Source of the DNA: Synergistaceae bacterium
GTDB taxonomy: Bacteria; Synergistota; Synergistia; Synergistales; Synergistaceae
Reading direction: 5' to 3'
Assembly (NCBI GenBank): GCA_031269245.1
Contig: JAISZL010000069.1
Span: 1 to 64,000 of the forward strand
Length of the DNA: 64,000 nucleotides
In this document: piece after piece, positions 41,725 to 50,406 of the stretch
How the letters are laid out: each line of letters opens with the position of its first letter
How positions within the stretch are numbered: the first letter of the stretch is position 1
The notes under the pieces: generated by a model
Database searches by the model: none
Told to the model about the DNA's origin: nothing
Seen by the model: the letters and a program-made list of their open reading frames with translations, nothing else
Program-made: the position numbers and the translations under genes

Positions 41725-44133
41725 TCACTTCGTCCTCTTGCCGTATTCAGGCAGGGCGAACCCCATCATACCCGCGAGTTCGAGCAGCGGGCCGCACGGC
41801 TCCGACGCGTTCCCGGTCAGCACGGCCCACACCACGTTCTGAAGTCTCCACTTATCTATGCCCGCGTTTATTTCCGTCGCCCTCTTCCACAATGACAACA
41901 ACCTCGCGTAGATATTTTCGTTATTTTTGCTATTGGCATCTATTAGGTTATCATAAAAAGCGCCCTCCATTCTAGGTGCAAGTACGGAGACTGATGGATA
42001 AATGCCTATGCTGCGCGCCTCCTCAAGCAGGGCGTCCAGTTTCGAGCCCTCCTTCAGGAGGTCCAGGATGTGCTCGGTGTCGCGGCACAGGTCGTCGAGC
42101 ATGTGGGTGTACACGAAATCGCCGGCCGCGGTCAGGAACGGCGACGACCCGACGCCCATGAGGTGGAGCTGGAGCAGCAGGCGCTGATTGTCATCGAGTA
42201 GCCCGGTGGCGTACTCCATGTGCCCTCTCTCGACGTCCTTGGCCCGCCCTCGGACGACGGCGTCCTTGTCGTCCGCCGTCAGGTCCTTGAGGTGCCACGG
42301 GCCGAATTCGAACATCTCCTCGATGTACTTCGACGTCGAGAGTATGTCCCCCACGTAGAAGCGCTTCCATATCTCTCCCGGCTCCGGCGCGCGGCTCTCG
42401 GTCAGCCGGCATACGTCGTCGAGCCCGCCAGTGGATATCACGACGGAGCCTCCGTTCCACTCCTCTAGGGTCCTGGCGTCGGCGACGCTCATCTTGGCAG
42501 CGCGCATGTTTATGTCTCCCGACGAGTAACCGCGCTTTTCGGACTTCACGAAGAACGAGTGATACCGGCTCTTCACGTCCAGCAGCGCCGATGACGCCGC
42601 TATGTCGCGGATCGTCCTCCTGTTCGGCATCACGGAGCGCGTCACGACGTCATATGCCGTGGGCATCTCATCGGAGTTGCCGCGAACTTCCCTGAGGTCG
42701 GAGAGGAACTCGCTGAACGGGTCGGCGCCGGCGACGCCGCCGGCGAGCTCCGCGGCCCTCACCGCGTAGGCCAGTATCTGTCTCGTCTCTATCCCGGCCA
42801 CGTCGTTGAAGAACCATCCGCACGAGGTGTACATGAACATGCGCATCCTCTGGGCCTCGATCATCGACAGGATTTTCCCCGCGCCGCCCGGCGGGAGCTC
42901 GCCGCATCGATCCTTGAGGAACCTCTCCTTGCTCTCGCGCGCTGTGTCCATCGAGTCGTCCGGCCCGAACTTCATGAGGTAGAGGTCTATGGCTTCGTCC
43001 CGCAGCCTCCACGGATAGTCGCAGAACTCCCCGACGACGCGCTCATACATGTCGTCGACCCTGTCGCGGACCTTGTCCAGCGCGCTCCTGAGCGGCGCCC
43101 TCCACGACTGGTTCCACCCCGGCTCGCCGCCGGTGTGGCAGCCGCAGTCCCCGCGCCATCTCTCCACCCCGTGGGCGCACGACCACGACGTGTTCTCCTC
43201 TATGCGGCACTCCCACGTAGCGGGGTACAGCCTCAGGAACGACGCGACGTTGGTCAGCATCACGTCGGACGAGTCGCACAGACGTTGGGCGGCTCTCGCA
43301 AGGGCCATCTCCCCGTAACGATGGTGGTGTCCATACGTCTCGCCGTCCGTCGCTATCGTGAGGAGCCGAGGCTCGTCGTCGCGAGGCAGCTTCGAGAGCA
43401 GCGACTCGGCGAAAAAGTCGCCGTTGTCCAGCAGACCGCCGAAGGCTATGTCATGGGCTATGCTGCCGTAATAAAACACCAGGGTTATCTCCGAGCCGGA
43501 GGGCAGCACCGCCCTGTAGGGGCGAGTCACGTCGAGCCCGCTCCCCCCCGGCGTCCTGACCCACTGGCCGCCCGGGGAGCGCACCGCGGCGCATTGATGG
43601 GGGGCGAGTATGGAGAACTTTATACCCTGGGACGCCAGGGCCTCCAGGGATCGGGTGTCCGCCGCCGTCTCCGGCAGCCACATCCCAAGCGGCTTCCTTC
43701 CGTATCGATAGGAGAAGTCCCTCGCGCCCCATATCGTCTGCGTCCTGATGTCCCTCTCCGAGGAGAGGGGAAGGATCATGTGGTTGTATGCCTGAGCTAT
43801 GGCTCCGCCCTCGCCCAATGCCGCGCGGGCGGAACGGTCGGCGTCCACGATGCCCTCGGCGAGTGCGGGCGCGTGCCTGTCTATCCAACTGTGCAGGGTC
43901 GGACCGACGTTGAAGCTCGTGTGCCTGTAGTTGCTCGTTATATGCGCTATCCGGCCGTTGGAGTCCTGAAGCCTGGCGGCCATGTATGGTTTGTAACACT
44001 GCTCGTACACGCACTCGTTCCAGTCGTGATAGGGGGATGCCGTCGGATCCTTCAAGATCGAGTCGAGCCACGGGTCCTCCCTCGGCGGCTGATAAAAATG
44101 TGAATGCACGCAAATCCCCTGTCTGAGATGCAA
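41725..44133 (-). CDS. Glycoside hydrolase family 57 protein with DUF3536-like C-terminus
   Basis: GICVHSHFYQPPREDPWLD, MWLPETAADTRSLEALASQGIKFSILAPHQ, IATDGETYGHHHRYGEMAL; TTG start positioned after GGAGGTGA. Confidence 0.88.
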   Translation of the reverse strand: MHLRQGICVHSHFYQPPREDPWLDSILKDPTASPYHDWNECVYEQCYKPYMAARLQDSNGRIAHITSNYRHTSFNVGPTLHSWIDRHAPALAEGIVDADRSARAALGEGGAIAQAYNHMILPLSSERDIRTQTIWGARDFSYRYGRKPLGMWLPETAADTRSLEALASQGIKFSILAPHQCAAVRSPGGQWVRTPGGSGLDVTRPYRAVLPSGSEITLVFYYGSIAHDIAFGGLLDNGDFFAESLLSKLPRDDEPRLLTIATDGETYGHHHRYGEMALARAAQRLCDSSDVMLTNVASFLRLYPATWECRIEENTSWSCAHGVERWRGDCGCHTGGEPGWNQSWRAPLRSALDKVRDRVDDMYERVVGEFCDYPWRLRDEAIDLYLMKFGPDDSMDTARESKERFLKDRCGELPPGGAGKILSMIEAQRMRMFMYTSCGWFFNDVAGIETRQILAYAVRAAELAGGVAGADPFSEFLSDLREVRGNSDEMPTAYDVVTRSVMPNRRTIRDIAASSALLDVKSRYHSFFVKSEKRGYSSGDINMRAAKMSVADARTLEEWNGGSVVISTGGLDDVCRLTESRAPEPGEIWKRFYVGDILSTSKYIEEMFEFGPWHLKDLTADDKDAVVRGRAKDVERGHMEYATGLLDDNQRLLLQLHLMGVGSSPFLTAAGDFVYTHMLDDLCRDTEHILDLLKEGSKLDALLEEARSIGIYPSVSVLAPRMEGAFYDNLIDANSKNNENIYARLLSLWKRATEINAGIDKWRLQNVVWAVLTGNASEPCGPLLELAGMMGFALPEYGKRTK

Positions 44134-44256
44134 TTCGTCACCTCCATCGCATTTATTCAACATTAGCGCGATTATACTCCAACTAACCGCAAAGCCATAT
44201 CATTCGGCCTTGCGCATCTTCAGCCGTTTATAGATAATGACGGCGCGGCGGTACCT

Positions 44257-44280
44257 GATACCAATTTGAAATCGGTATGA
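44257..44280 (+). repeat. MITE-like repeat, single-end fragment
   Basis: TGATACCAATTTGAAATCGGTATG. Confidence 0.4.
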
Positions 44281-44295
44281 GCTGGAGGGAAAAAC

Positions 44296-44868
44296 ATGTT
44301 GGAGGACCTGTCGCAGCACGTGCTGGACATAGCGGAGAACGGCGTATCCGCCGGCGCTTCCGACGTCGCGATCGAAATAACGGAGGACGCGGCGCGCAAC
44401 ATCCTGTCGATGACGGTCGAGGACAACGGCAGGGGTATGTCCCCTGAGTTTCTGGAGAGGGCGGCGGACCCATTCGCCACCACGAGGACGACCCGAAGGG
44501 TGGGGATGGGACTCCCGTTCCTAAAGCAGTCCGCCGAGCTGTGCGACGGCGCCTTCTCGCTGTCGTCCGCCCTGGGCAGGGGAACGCGTACGGAGGCGGT
44601 CTTCGCGTACGACAGCATCGACAGGCCGCCGCTGGGGGACATGGCGTCGACCGTCATGGTACTCATCATGGGGCATCCCGAGGTCAACTGGCGCTACCTG
44701 CACAAAATAGGGAACAGGGAGTTCTCCATGACGACCGAGGAACTGGTCGATGTTCTGGAGGAGAGGGAATTGCTGCGCACGGCCGACGTCGGCCTCTGGA
44801 TACGCGACCAGATCGCCGAGTCGCTCGCGGATATCGCGCGGGACTCGCGGCAAGATCGCAAAAGCTGA
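44296..44868 (+). CDS. Stand-alone HATPase_c (histidine kinase-like ATPase) protein
   Basis: LSQHVLDIAENGVSAGASDVAI (N-box), VEDNGRGMSPEFLERAADPFATTR, VGMGLPFLKQ; no HisKA. Confidence 0.85.
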   Translation: MLEDLSQHVLDIAENGVSAGASDVAIEITEDAARNILSMTVEDNGRGMSPEFLERAADPFATTRTTRRVGMGLPFLKQSAELCDGAFSLSSALGRGTRTEAVFAYDSIDRPPLGDMASTVMVLIMGHPEVNWRYLHKIGNREFSMTTEELVDVLEERELLRTADVGLWIRDQIAESLADIARDSRQDRKS

Positions 44869-44888
44869 TTTTTACCCTCGCCGGCAGG

Positions 44889-44918
44889 TTGTAATTTTTG
44901 AGAAAAGGGTATTATAAT
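44889..44918 (+). promoter_or_regulatory. Putative sigma70 promoter of the 6S RNA candidate
   Basis: TTGTAA - 18 bp - TATAAT. Confidence 0.6.
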
Positions 44919-44924
44919 AGACAA

Positions 44925-45107
44925 AGCTTATCATTCCTGCGGTGTACGTGTAATGGGAAATGTCTTGAGCCAACGTTCTAATCCCGCGGGGAACCGCTCC
45001 GGACCGGCAGACGCGGCGAGAGCTGACACAAGCCAAGGCCCGGGGGTTCCCTATCCTTTGATGGAGCGGGTCAAGACAGGCCGTTCACGGCACTGCGGGT
45101 TTTTTTG
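44925..45107 (+). ncRNA. ssrS: 6S RNA candidate
   Basis: Hand fold: closing stem CCTGCGGTG/CACTGCGGG, CGTG(T)AATGG/CCGTTCACG, TGTCTTGA/TCAAGACA; ~18-nt open bubble on each side; apical stem GGGGAACC../..GGTTCCC; ends in TTTTTTT; near rarA as in Bacillus bsrA context. Confidence 0.75.
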
Positions 45108-45123
45108 GCTGTGCTGTTTTCTC

Positions 45124-45167
45124 AAGAAAGCATTGATTTATTGTTGACCTATAATCAGCGTTTCCTT
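45124..45167. repeat. Palindromic repeat related to 37019-37073
   Basis: AAGAAAGCATTGATT ... AATCAGCGTTTCCTT. Confidence 0.75.
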
Positions 45168-45194
45168 ATAAAAATAATTCAGGAGATATTCAGG

Positions 45195-46196
45195 ATGACA
45201 TTTCACGCCCCCTTCTGGTCCCCCTCCCACGCGTCGGCTTTTCTCTTTGACTGGGACGGCGTCATAGCCGAGACGCGCCTCGACTTTTCAGGCGTCAGGG
45301 AGAAGTACTTCGGCGCCAGGAAGGCCATGCTCTTGGAGGACGCGTCCGCGCTGCCTCCCGGAGAGAGGGAGGCGTTCATGCGCGATCTGGAGGAGATCGA
45401 GGTGCGCGGCGCGGAGGGCGCGAAGCCGGTGCCGGGGATATTCGCGCTGCTGGAGCTGATAGACGGCCGCCGCATACCCTGGGCGGTGGTGTCGAGAAAC
45501 TGCCGTAAATCCATACTTACGGCCGCGGACAGGATAGGAGTCAAACTGCCTCCAACGGTTCGGTCGCGCGACGACGGCCGCGGCGTCAAGCCGGACCCGG
45601 CGGCGCTCGTCGAGACGTGCGAGGCACTGTCGGCCCCGTGCGCTCAGACCGTCCTAATCGGGGACTACATCTACGACATGATAGGGGCTAGGCGGGCGGG
45701 AATGAGGGGTGTCCTCGTCAGGGGAGAGGCTTGCGTCGATTGGGCGCCCTGGTTAGAGTGCCATTACACGTCAATGAGGCCGCTTCTCCGCGAAATGACC
45801 CACCCCACCGACTTGGTTCCGTGGGAATACCTCGACGCGCTGGAAAAATTCGGACCCGGCTTCCTGAGCTTCGCGCACGGCCTGCGCCTGAGGGTGCCGC
45901 TCGACGCTTCGCCCAGCCTGGACGCGTGGATCTCTCGGGCGGCTTCGCTGGGAGTAGGGCGTTTTGCGGTTGATCGCGAAATTTTTTCACCCGTTATGTG
46001 GCGGAGGAACCCGTCACTCGACCCGTCATGCATGGGCAAGGATTTGGACGAGACCCTGCGGGGCTTTCTCCGCGCTCGCTACCCGTTCGCCTCCGTGGAG
46101 GGGCCGGAGGGAGGGAAGATGAGGGAAGCCATGCCTTCGCCCTCCGGGGCGGACGAGATTCAAGGTTTTGTCGTCTCTCTATGGGAAGGCCGCTGA
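45195..46196 (+). CDS. HAD-superfamily hydrolase with ~130-aa C-terminal extension
   Basis: AFLFDWDGVIAETRLDF, WAVVSRNCRKS, GDYIYDMIGARRAGM. Confidence 0.85.
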   Translation: MTFHAPFWSPSHASAFLFDWDGVIAETRLDFSGVREKYFGARKAMLLEDASALPPGEREAFMRDLEEIEVRGAEGAKPVPGIFALLELIDGRRIPWAVVSRNCRKSILTAADRIGVKLPPTVRSRDDGRGVKPDPAALVETCEALSAPCAQTVLIGDYIYDMIGARRAGMRGVLVRGEACVDWAPWLECHYTSMRPLLREMTHPTDLVPWEYLDALEKFGPGFLSFAHGLRLRVPLDASPSLDAWISRAASLGVGRFAVDREIFSPVMWRRNPSLDPSCMGKDLDETLRGFLRARYPFASVEGPEGGKMREAMPSPSGADEIQGFVVSLWEGR

Positions 46197-47546
46197 ATGA
46201 AGCGCACGCTGGATTTTCATGACGGCAGCGGAGACGGGCGCAGCGGTGCGGGAGCGGCGGCAGGGGGATTTCAATCGTTCGAGACGCCCCTTGCCGAGCG
46301 AATGCGCCCCCGGACCCTCGGCGAATATGTCGGGCAGACGCACATCCTGGGGGATTCCAAGCCTCTCAGGGCGATGATAGATGGCGGGCGCGTGCCGAGC
46401 TGCATCCTGTACGGCAACCCCGGGGTCGGCAAGACTACCCTCGTGCGCCTCATGGCGTCATCCACAGGGAGGGAGTTGCTGGAGATAAACGCGGTGAGCG
46501 CGAAGGTCTCCCAGATCAGGGAGCTGATCGACGAAGCGGCGAGGTTCAAGGCGCGTTCGGACGGCAGGTGCGCCATAGCGTTCGTGGACGAGATATACCA
46601 TCTGAACAGCAGCCAGCAGAACGCGCTGCTCCCCGCGGTCGAGCGGGGGGACGTCATTCTGGTCGGGACCACTTCCGAGAATCCGTGGTTCGAGATAAAC
46701 AAGACCCTGCTCTCGCGGATGATCGTTTACACGCTGCGGCCGCTGGAGGAGAGCGACCTGGTGACGCTCCTGGAGCGAGCCCTCGGCGACAGCGAGCGGG
46801 GGCTCGGCAGGCTGGGCGTGACGGACGGCGATGGGGCGCTGGCTCACATAGCGTCTCTCTGCGCCGGCGACGCTCGGCAGGCGCTGACCCGGCTGGAGGC
46901 TGCTGTCACCGGCGTCGCGCTGGTCGGAGGGCGACGCCTGTCCAAGAAGGACGCGGACGAGGCGGCGGGGCGTCAGGCGATGAGATACGACAGGGCTGGA
47001 ACGGACCACTACTCGGTGATCTCAGCGCTCATAAAGAGCGTCCGAGGGTCGGACCCGGACGCCGCGCTCTACTGGCTCGCGAGGATGCTGGCGGCGGGGG
47101 ACGACGTCCGTTTCATATGCCGAAGGCTCTGCATACTCGCCGCGGAGGACATAGGTCTGGCAGACCCAACGGCCCTGATCCTGGCCGAGAGCGCCTCCTC
47201 CGCGTGCGACAGGGTGGGGCTGCCGGAGGCGAAGCTCATACTGGGCGAGGCGGTGATATATCTCGCGTCAGCGCCTAAGAGCAACAGCGCGTATCTCGCG
47301 ATAAAAGCGGCGGAGGACGCGGTGCTGTCCGGCGGAATGATGGAGGTCCCGCCTCACCTGCGGAACGACGGCAAGGGCTACGTGTACCCCCACGACGACC
47401 CAAGACACTGGGTTCCGCAGAACTATCTGCCCCGCCAGCCCGGCCGGCCGAACCCGCTGAGATTTTATTTCCCCGGCAAAATAGGAGCGGAGGTAAGGAT
47501 ACTGGAGCGCCTGAAGCGATTCTGGAAGCGCTTCTCGGAGGATTAG
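46197..47546 (+). CDS. rarA: Replication-associated recombination protein A (AAA+ ATPase)
   Basis: PLAERMRPRTLGEYVGQTHILG, YGNPGVGKTTLVRLMA, FVDEIYHLNSSQQNALLPAVERG. Confidence 0.95.
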   Translation: MKRTLDFHDGSGDGRSGAGAAAGGFQSFETPLAERMRPRTLGEYVGQTHILGDSKPLRAMIDGGRVPSCILYGNPGVGKTTLVRLMASSTGRELLEINAVSAKVSQIRELIDEAARFKARSDGRCAIAFVDEIYHLNSSQQNALLPAVERGDVILVGTTSENPWFEINKTLLSRMIVYTLRPLEESDLVTLLERALGDSERGLGRLGVTDGDGALAHIASLCAGDARQALTRLEAAVTGVALVGGRRLSKKDADEAAGRQAMRYDRAGTDHYSVISALIKSVRGSDPDAALYWLARMLAAGDDVRFICRRLCILAAEDIGLADPTALILAESASSACDRVGLPEAKLILGEAVIYLASAPKSNSAYLAIKAAEDAVLSGGMMEVPPHLRNDGKGYVYPHDDPRHWVPQNYLPRQPGRPNPLRFYFPGKIGAEVRILERLKRFWKRFSED

Positions 47547-47774
47547 AAACGTGAGTTTTGCGGCGCTTTGTACTATCAATGTCCCGCGTACATGAAAATA
47601 CTTGATTTAGCGTGTATTGATTCCATCAACCACGGATACCGATACGCGAGTTCGCGGCCTTGTATGCTTGATGTCGAAACCGGCAAGAAGACGTATCACC
47701 GTATCCGCTCAAGACCTCGATAAAATCTTCAGCTGAATAACTCATAAACACCGCAACAGTCACTACTTCAACTA

Positions 47775-47976
47775 CCCAAAACGCGACAATTCGTTCAAAT
47801 GTTGCATATAAGCGGACTGCCTCAAGCGGCAATGCGGAAAGAGATGGAAGTTGATCTGATGGGATAATCGGACGTTGAACGTTATGGGACATCACTCGCC
47901 CTATTCACAACACCAAGTGTTTATGCTATATTGCGTGACACAAACGCAACATTTGAACGAATTGTCGCGTTTTGGG
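47775..47976. repeat. Perfect 31-bp inverted repeat pair enclosing 140 bp (candidate invertible segment)
   Basis: CCCAAAACGCGACAATTCGTTCAAATGTTGC (47775-47805) and its exact reverse complement (47946-47976). Confidence 0.97.
47904..47932 (+). promoter_or_regulatory. Putative sigma70 promoter inside the inverted-repeat segment
   Basis: TTCACA - 17 bp - TATATT, directed toward the FkbM gene. Confidence 0.5.
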
Positions 47977-48087
47977 CGAGCGTTGAATAACGAAAGGAAC
48001 GCCCTTTATTATCGCTAAAGCGGACAAACTGATGGCGGCTGTTTTGTATAACATTTTTCGGGGATGCGGACAGGGGGAACTATTATT

Positions 48088-49047
48088 ATGGCGGAGGGTA
48101 GGTTTTATAGGGGATTGAGCAGAATGATTTGGTATATCAATGTGTTGCTTGTCTCAATTATCGCAAAACTATTCGGCAGGGAACCGTATGTCAGTTGGAG
48201 TGCTCTTTTCAGGTATAACATTCACTTTGCTAAACTTAGGTATTTTAAAGTGCTCAAGTTTTTGAAAATAATAGAAGAGATCCCTTATGAAGAGATACCT
48301 CATGAGGTAGTAGACCACGACGAATCAGTTAAGCTCATTAAAATAGCGGACTATAAAATATATTGGCCTAAATCATTTCCCCATGGACCTGTAATCACTG
48401 CCTATGAATCAGTATCGCATAATAAAGCGGATAATTATTTTCGGTTTTATTCACCTCGGGAAGATGATATTGTATTTGACTTAGGGGCTTGCGAGGGGTT
48501 TTTCTCGCTGTATCTCAGAAATAAGGTGAAGAAAGTATACGCTTTCGAGCCTTTCCCGGAACTATGCGGCGCGCTGTCCTTGACATTAGCGGAGGATATT
48601 CGGCGAGGCGCTGCGGAGGTCTGCAACTATGCGGTTGGCAATAGTGAAGGTATGGTTGATTTTTTTGTTGATGTTGACCTTGATGGTTCTACGTTTGAAG
48701 TATCCAAGATGTGCAAGGCAGTACTGAAAAAGATTTCCGTTCCAGAGACCACATTGGACCACTTCGTGTCGGATCGTGGGATTGATCGGGTATCCATGAT
48801 CAAAATGGATATTGAGGGCGCGGAATATTCGGCGCTGGAAGGCGCGAGGGGAGTCATTAAAGAATTTAAGCCGGATTTTCTTGTTTCAGCTTACCATTAT
48901 CCGCGTGACTATGATCGGCTGTCTAGATTTCTCGTAAATTCCGGGTATGATATTTGCCGCGGTCCGATAACTATGACTGCTCAGAATAACCAAAGACGTC
49001 CTTGGTATAGATATGCGCTGATTTATGCCGCATTGAAAAGTAGATGA
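48088..49047 (+). CDS. FkbM family methyltransferase
   Basis: DDIVFDLGACEGFFSLYLRNKVKKVYAFEPFPE, VSMIKMDIEGAEYSALEGA; visibly AT-rich relative to neighbours. Confidence 0.9.
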   Translation: MAEGRFYRGLSRMIWYINVLLVSIIAKLFGREPYVSWSALFRYNIHFAKLRYFKVLKFLKIIEEIPYEEIPHEVVDHDESVKLIKIADYKIYWPKSFPHGPVITAYESVSHNKADNYFRFYSPREDDIVFDLGACEGFFSLYLRNKVKKVYAFEPFPELCGALSLTLAEDIRRGAAEVCNYAVGNSEGMVDFFVDVDLDGSTFEVSKMCKAVLKKISVPETTLDHFVSDRGIDRVSMIKMDIEGAEYSALEGARGVIKEFKPDFLVSAYHYPRDYDRLSRFLVNSGYDICRGPITMTAQNNQRRPWYRYALIYAALKSR

Positions 49048-49078
49048 CAATGCCTTTTTCATTTCTGTTCAGACTGTG

Positions 49079-49124
49079 CGGGGGTGGGGGGGAATCGTTC
49101 CATCCCCCCACCCCCGGTTTTACG
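49079..49124. terminator. G/C-run hairpin between convergent genes
   Basis: CGGGGGTGGGGGG...CCCCCCACCCCCGGTTTT. Confidence 0.75.
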
Positions 49125-49129
49125 CTGTT

Positions 49130-49564
49130 TTACGGGTTTTGACCATCCTGCCGCGGGTCCGGCCGCAACTGGCCGCCGGGGTTCGCGATGAGCCAGTCGA
49201 GGCGCTGGGTGAAGAACCACTCAGCGATTTCGTTTCTCAGTTCCCGCCGCTTGCGGAACGTCTCCAGGACCTTGCCGCGGTCGATAACCGTCCTGCTCGT
49301 CAGATCCCTCAGGTCTATCGACAGCTTCTCGGACGCGGTCATCTTGTCGCGGATACTACGCGGGACCTCGCCGCCTGGCCGCCATCCTGGGCGCCCTCCG
49401 CCCGAGATGTGGCCGCGCATCATCCCTGGGACCCATCCGCCGCCGTCCCACCATTCGCCTCCATAGCGGCGATGGTGCGTTCTCCCCGACGCCGCGGCGC
49501 TCGAAGCCATCGCGATGAGCACCGCGGCGGCCAGCGCCGCTGCGATCTTTCTGCCGTGTCTCAT
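49130..49564 (-). CDS. Small secreted protein, possibly CpxP/Spy-like
   Basis: Signal peptide MRHGRKIAAALAAAVLIAMASSAAASG; helical Arg/Glu-rich C-terminus; divergent from a two-component pair. Confidence 0.6.
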   Translation of the reverse strand: MRHGRKIAAALAAAVLIAMASSAAASGRTHHRRYGGEWWDGGGWVPGMMRGHISGGGRPGWRPGGEVPRSIRDKMTASEKLSIDLRDLTSRTVIDRGKVLETFRKRRELRNEIAEWFFTQRLDWLIANPGGQLRPDPRQDGQNP

Positions 49565-49757
49565 CTTTACCGCACCTCCTGTTTTTTTGTTTTTTCGTCG
49601 TGACGCACGCCGTTTCGTCATGGCGCTATAATATGATGCGGTTTCGCGTCCGCCATTGCTAAATAATTCAATTTCGTTATTGTTGAAAATATCAATGCCG
49701 CGACATAATGGTTCTGATATTTTCTTTGAGATTCGCGCATGGAGGGAGGTGCCGCGA

Positions 49758-50405
49758 GTGATAAGGATACTTCTGGCCGACGACCATCCGCTGACTCGGG
49801 CGGGACTCGTCGCGTGGATAGAGGGTGAACCGGATTTCGAGCTGGTGGCCGAGGCGGCCGACGGCGAGTCCGCGTGGCGGGCGATGACGGGGTCGCCGCC
49901 CGACGTGGCCCTGCTGGACATAGAGATGCCGGGCGGGAACGGCATAGAGATAGCGGAGAGGGCCGCGCGGGCCCACCTGCCTACGAGGGTGGTTATGCTC
50001 ACCGCCTACCGCGCACAGCAGTACGTCATGGCGTCGATACGTGCCGGCGCCACCGGGTTCGTCCTCAAGACCGCGCCCTTCGAGCAGCTCAGGATGGCCG
50101 TCGTCTCCGCGAGCGAGGGGCGCTTCTACCTCGACTCGTCCGTCTCGCTCGCCGGCGCGGGGAGCGTCGAGCCGGTGGAGCTGTCCCCGCGCGAGAAGGA
50201 GGTGCTGCTCCTGACGGCGCAGGGAATGCAGGGTCACCGCGTCGCCTCCCTGCTCTCGATCACCGAGCGCACCGTGGGCGCGCACTTGGCCTCCGTTTAC
50301 AACAAGTTCGGGGCAAAAAACAAGACGGAGGCCATACTCATCGCCCTGAAGCGCGGGATAATCTTTCTGGACGAGCTGCACATAGACGAGGGAGACGGAT
50401 CCTAG
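49758..50405 (+). CDS. NarL/LuxR-family response regulator
   Basis: VIRILLADDHPLTRAGL, VALLDIEMPGGNGIE, LSPREKEVLLLTAQGMQGHRVASLLSITERTVGAHLASVYNKF; GTG start. Confidence 0.94.
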   Translation: MIRILLADDHPLTRAGLVAWIEGEPDFELVAEAADGESAWRAMTGSPPDVALLDIEMPGGNGIEIAERAARAHLPTRVVMLTAYRAQQYVMASIRAGATGFVLKTAPFEQLRMAVVSASEGRFYLDSSVSLAGAGSVEPVELSPREKEVLLLTAQGMQGHRVASLLSITERTVGAHLASVYNKFGAKNKTEAILIALKRGIIFLDELHIDEGDGS

Positions 50406-50406
50406 G

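Noticed and set aside
47626-47895. 89-aa minus-strand ORF in the AT-rich island
   Set aside because: No recognised motif; spans one arm of the inverted repeat. More likely a degenerate remnant than an active gene.
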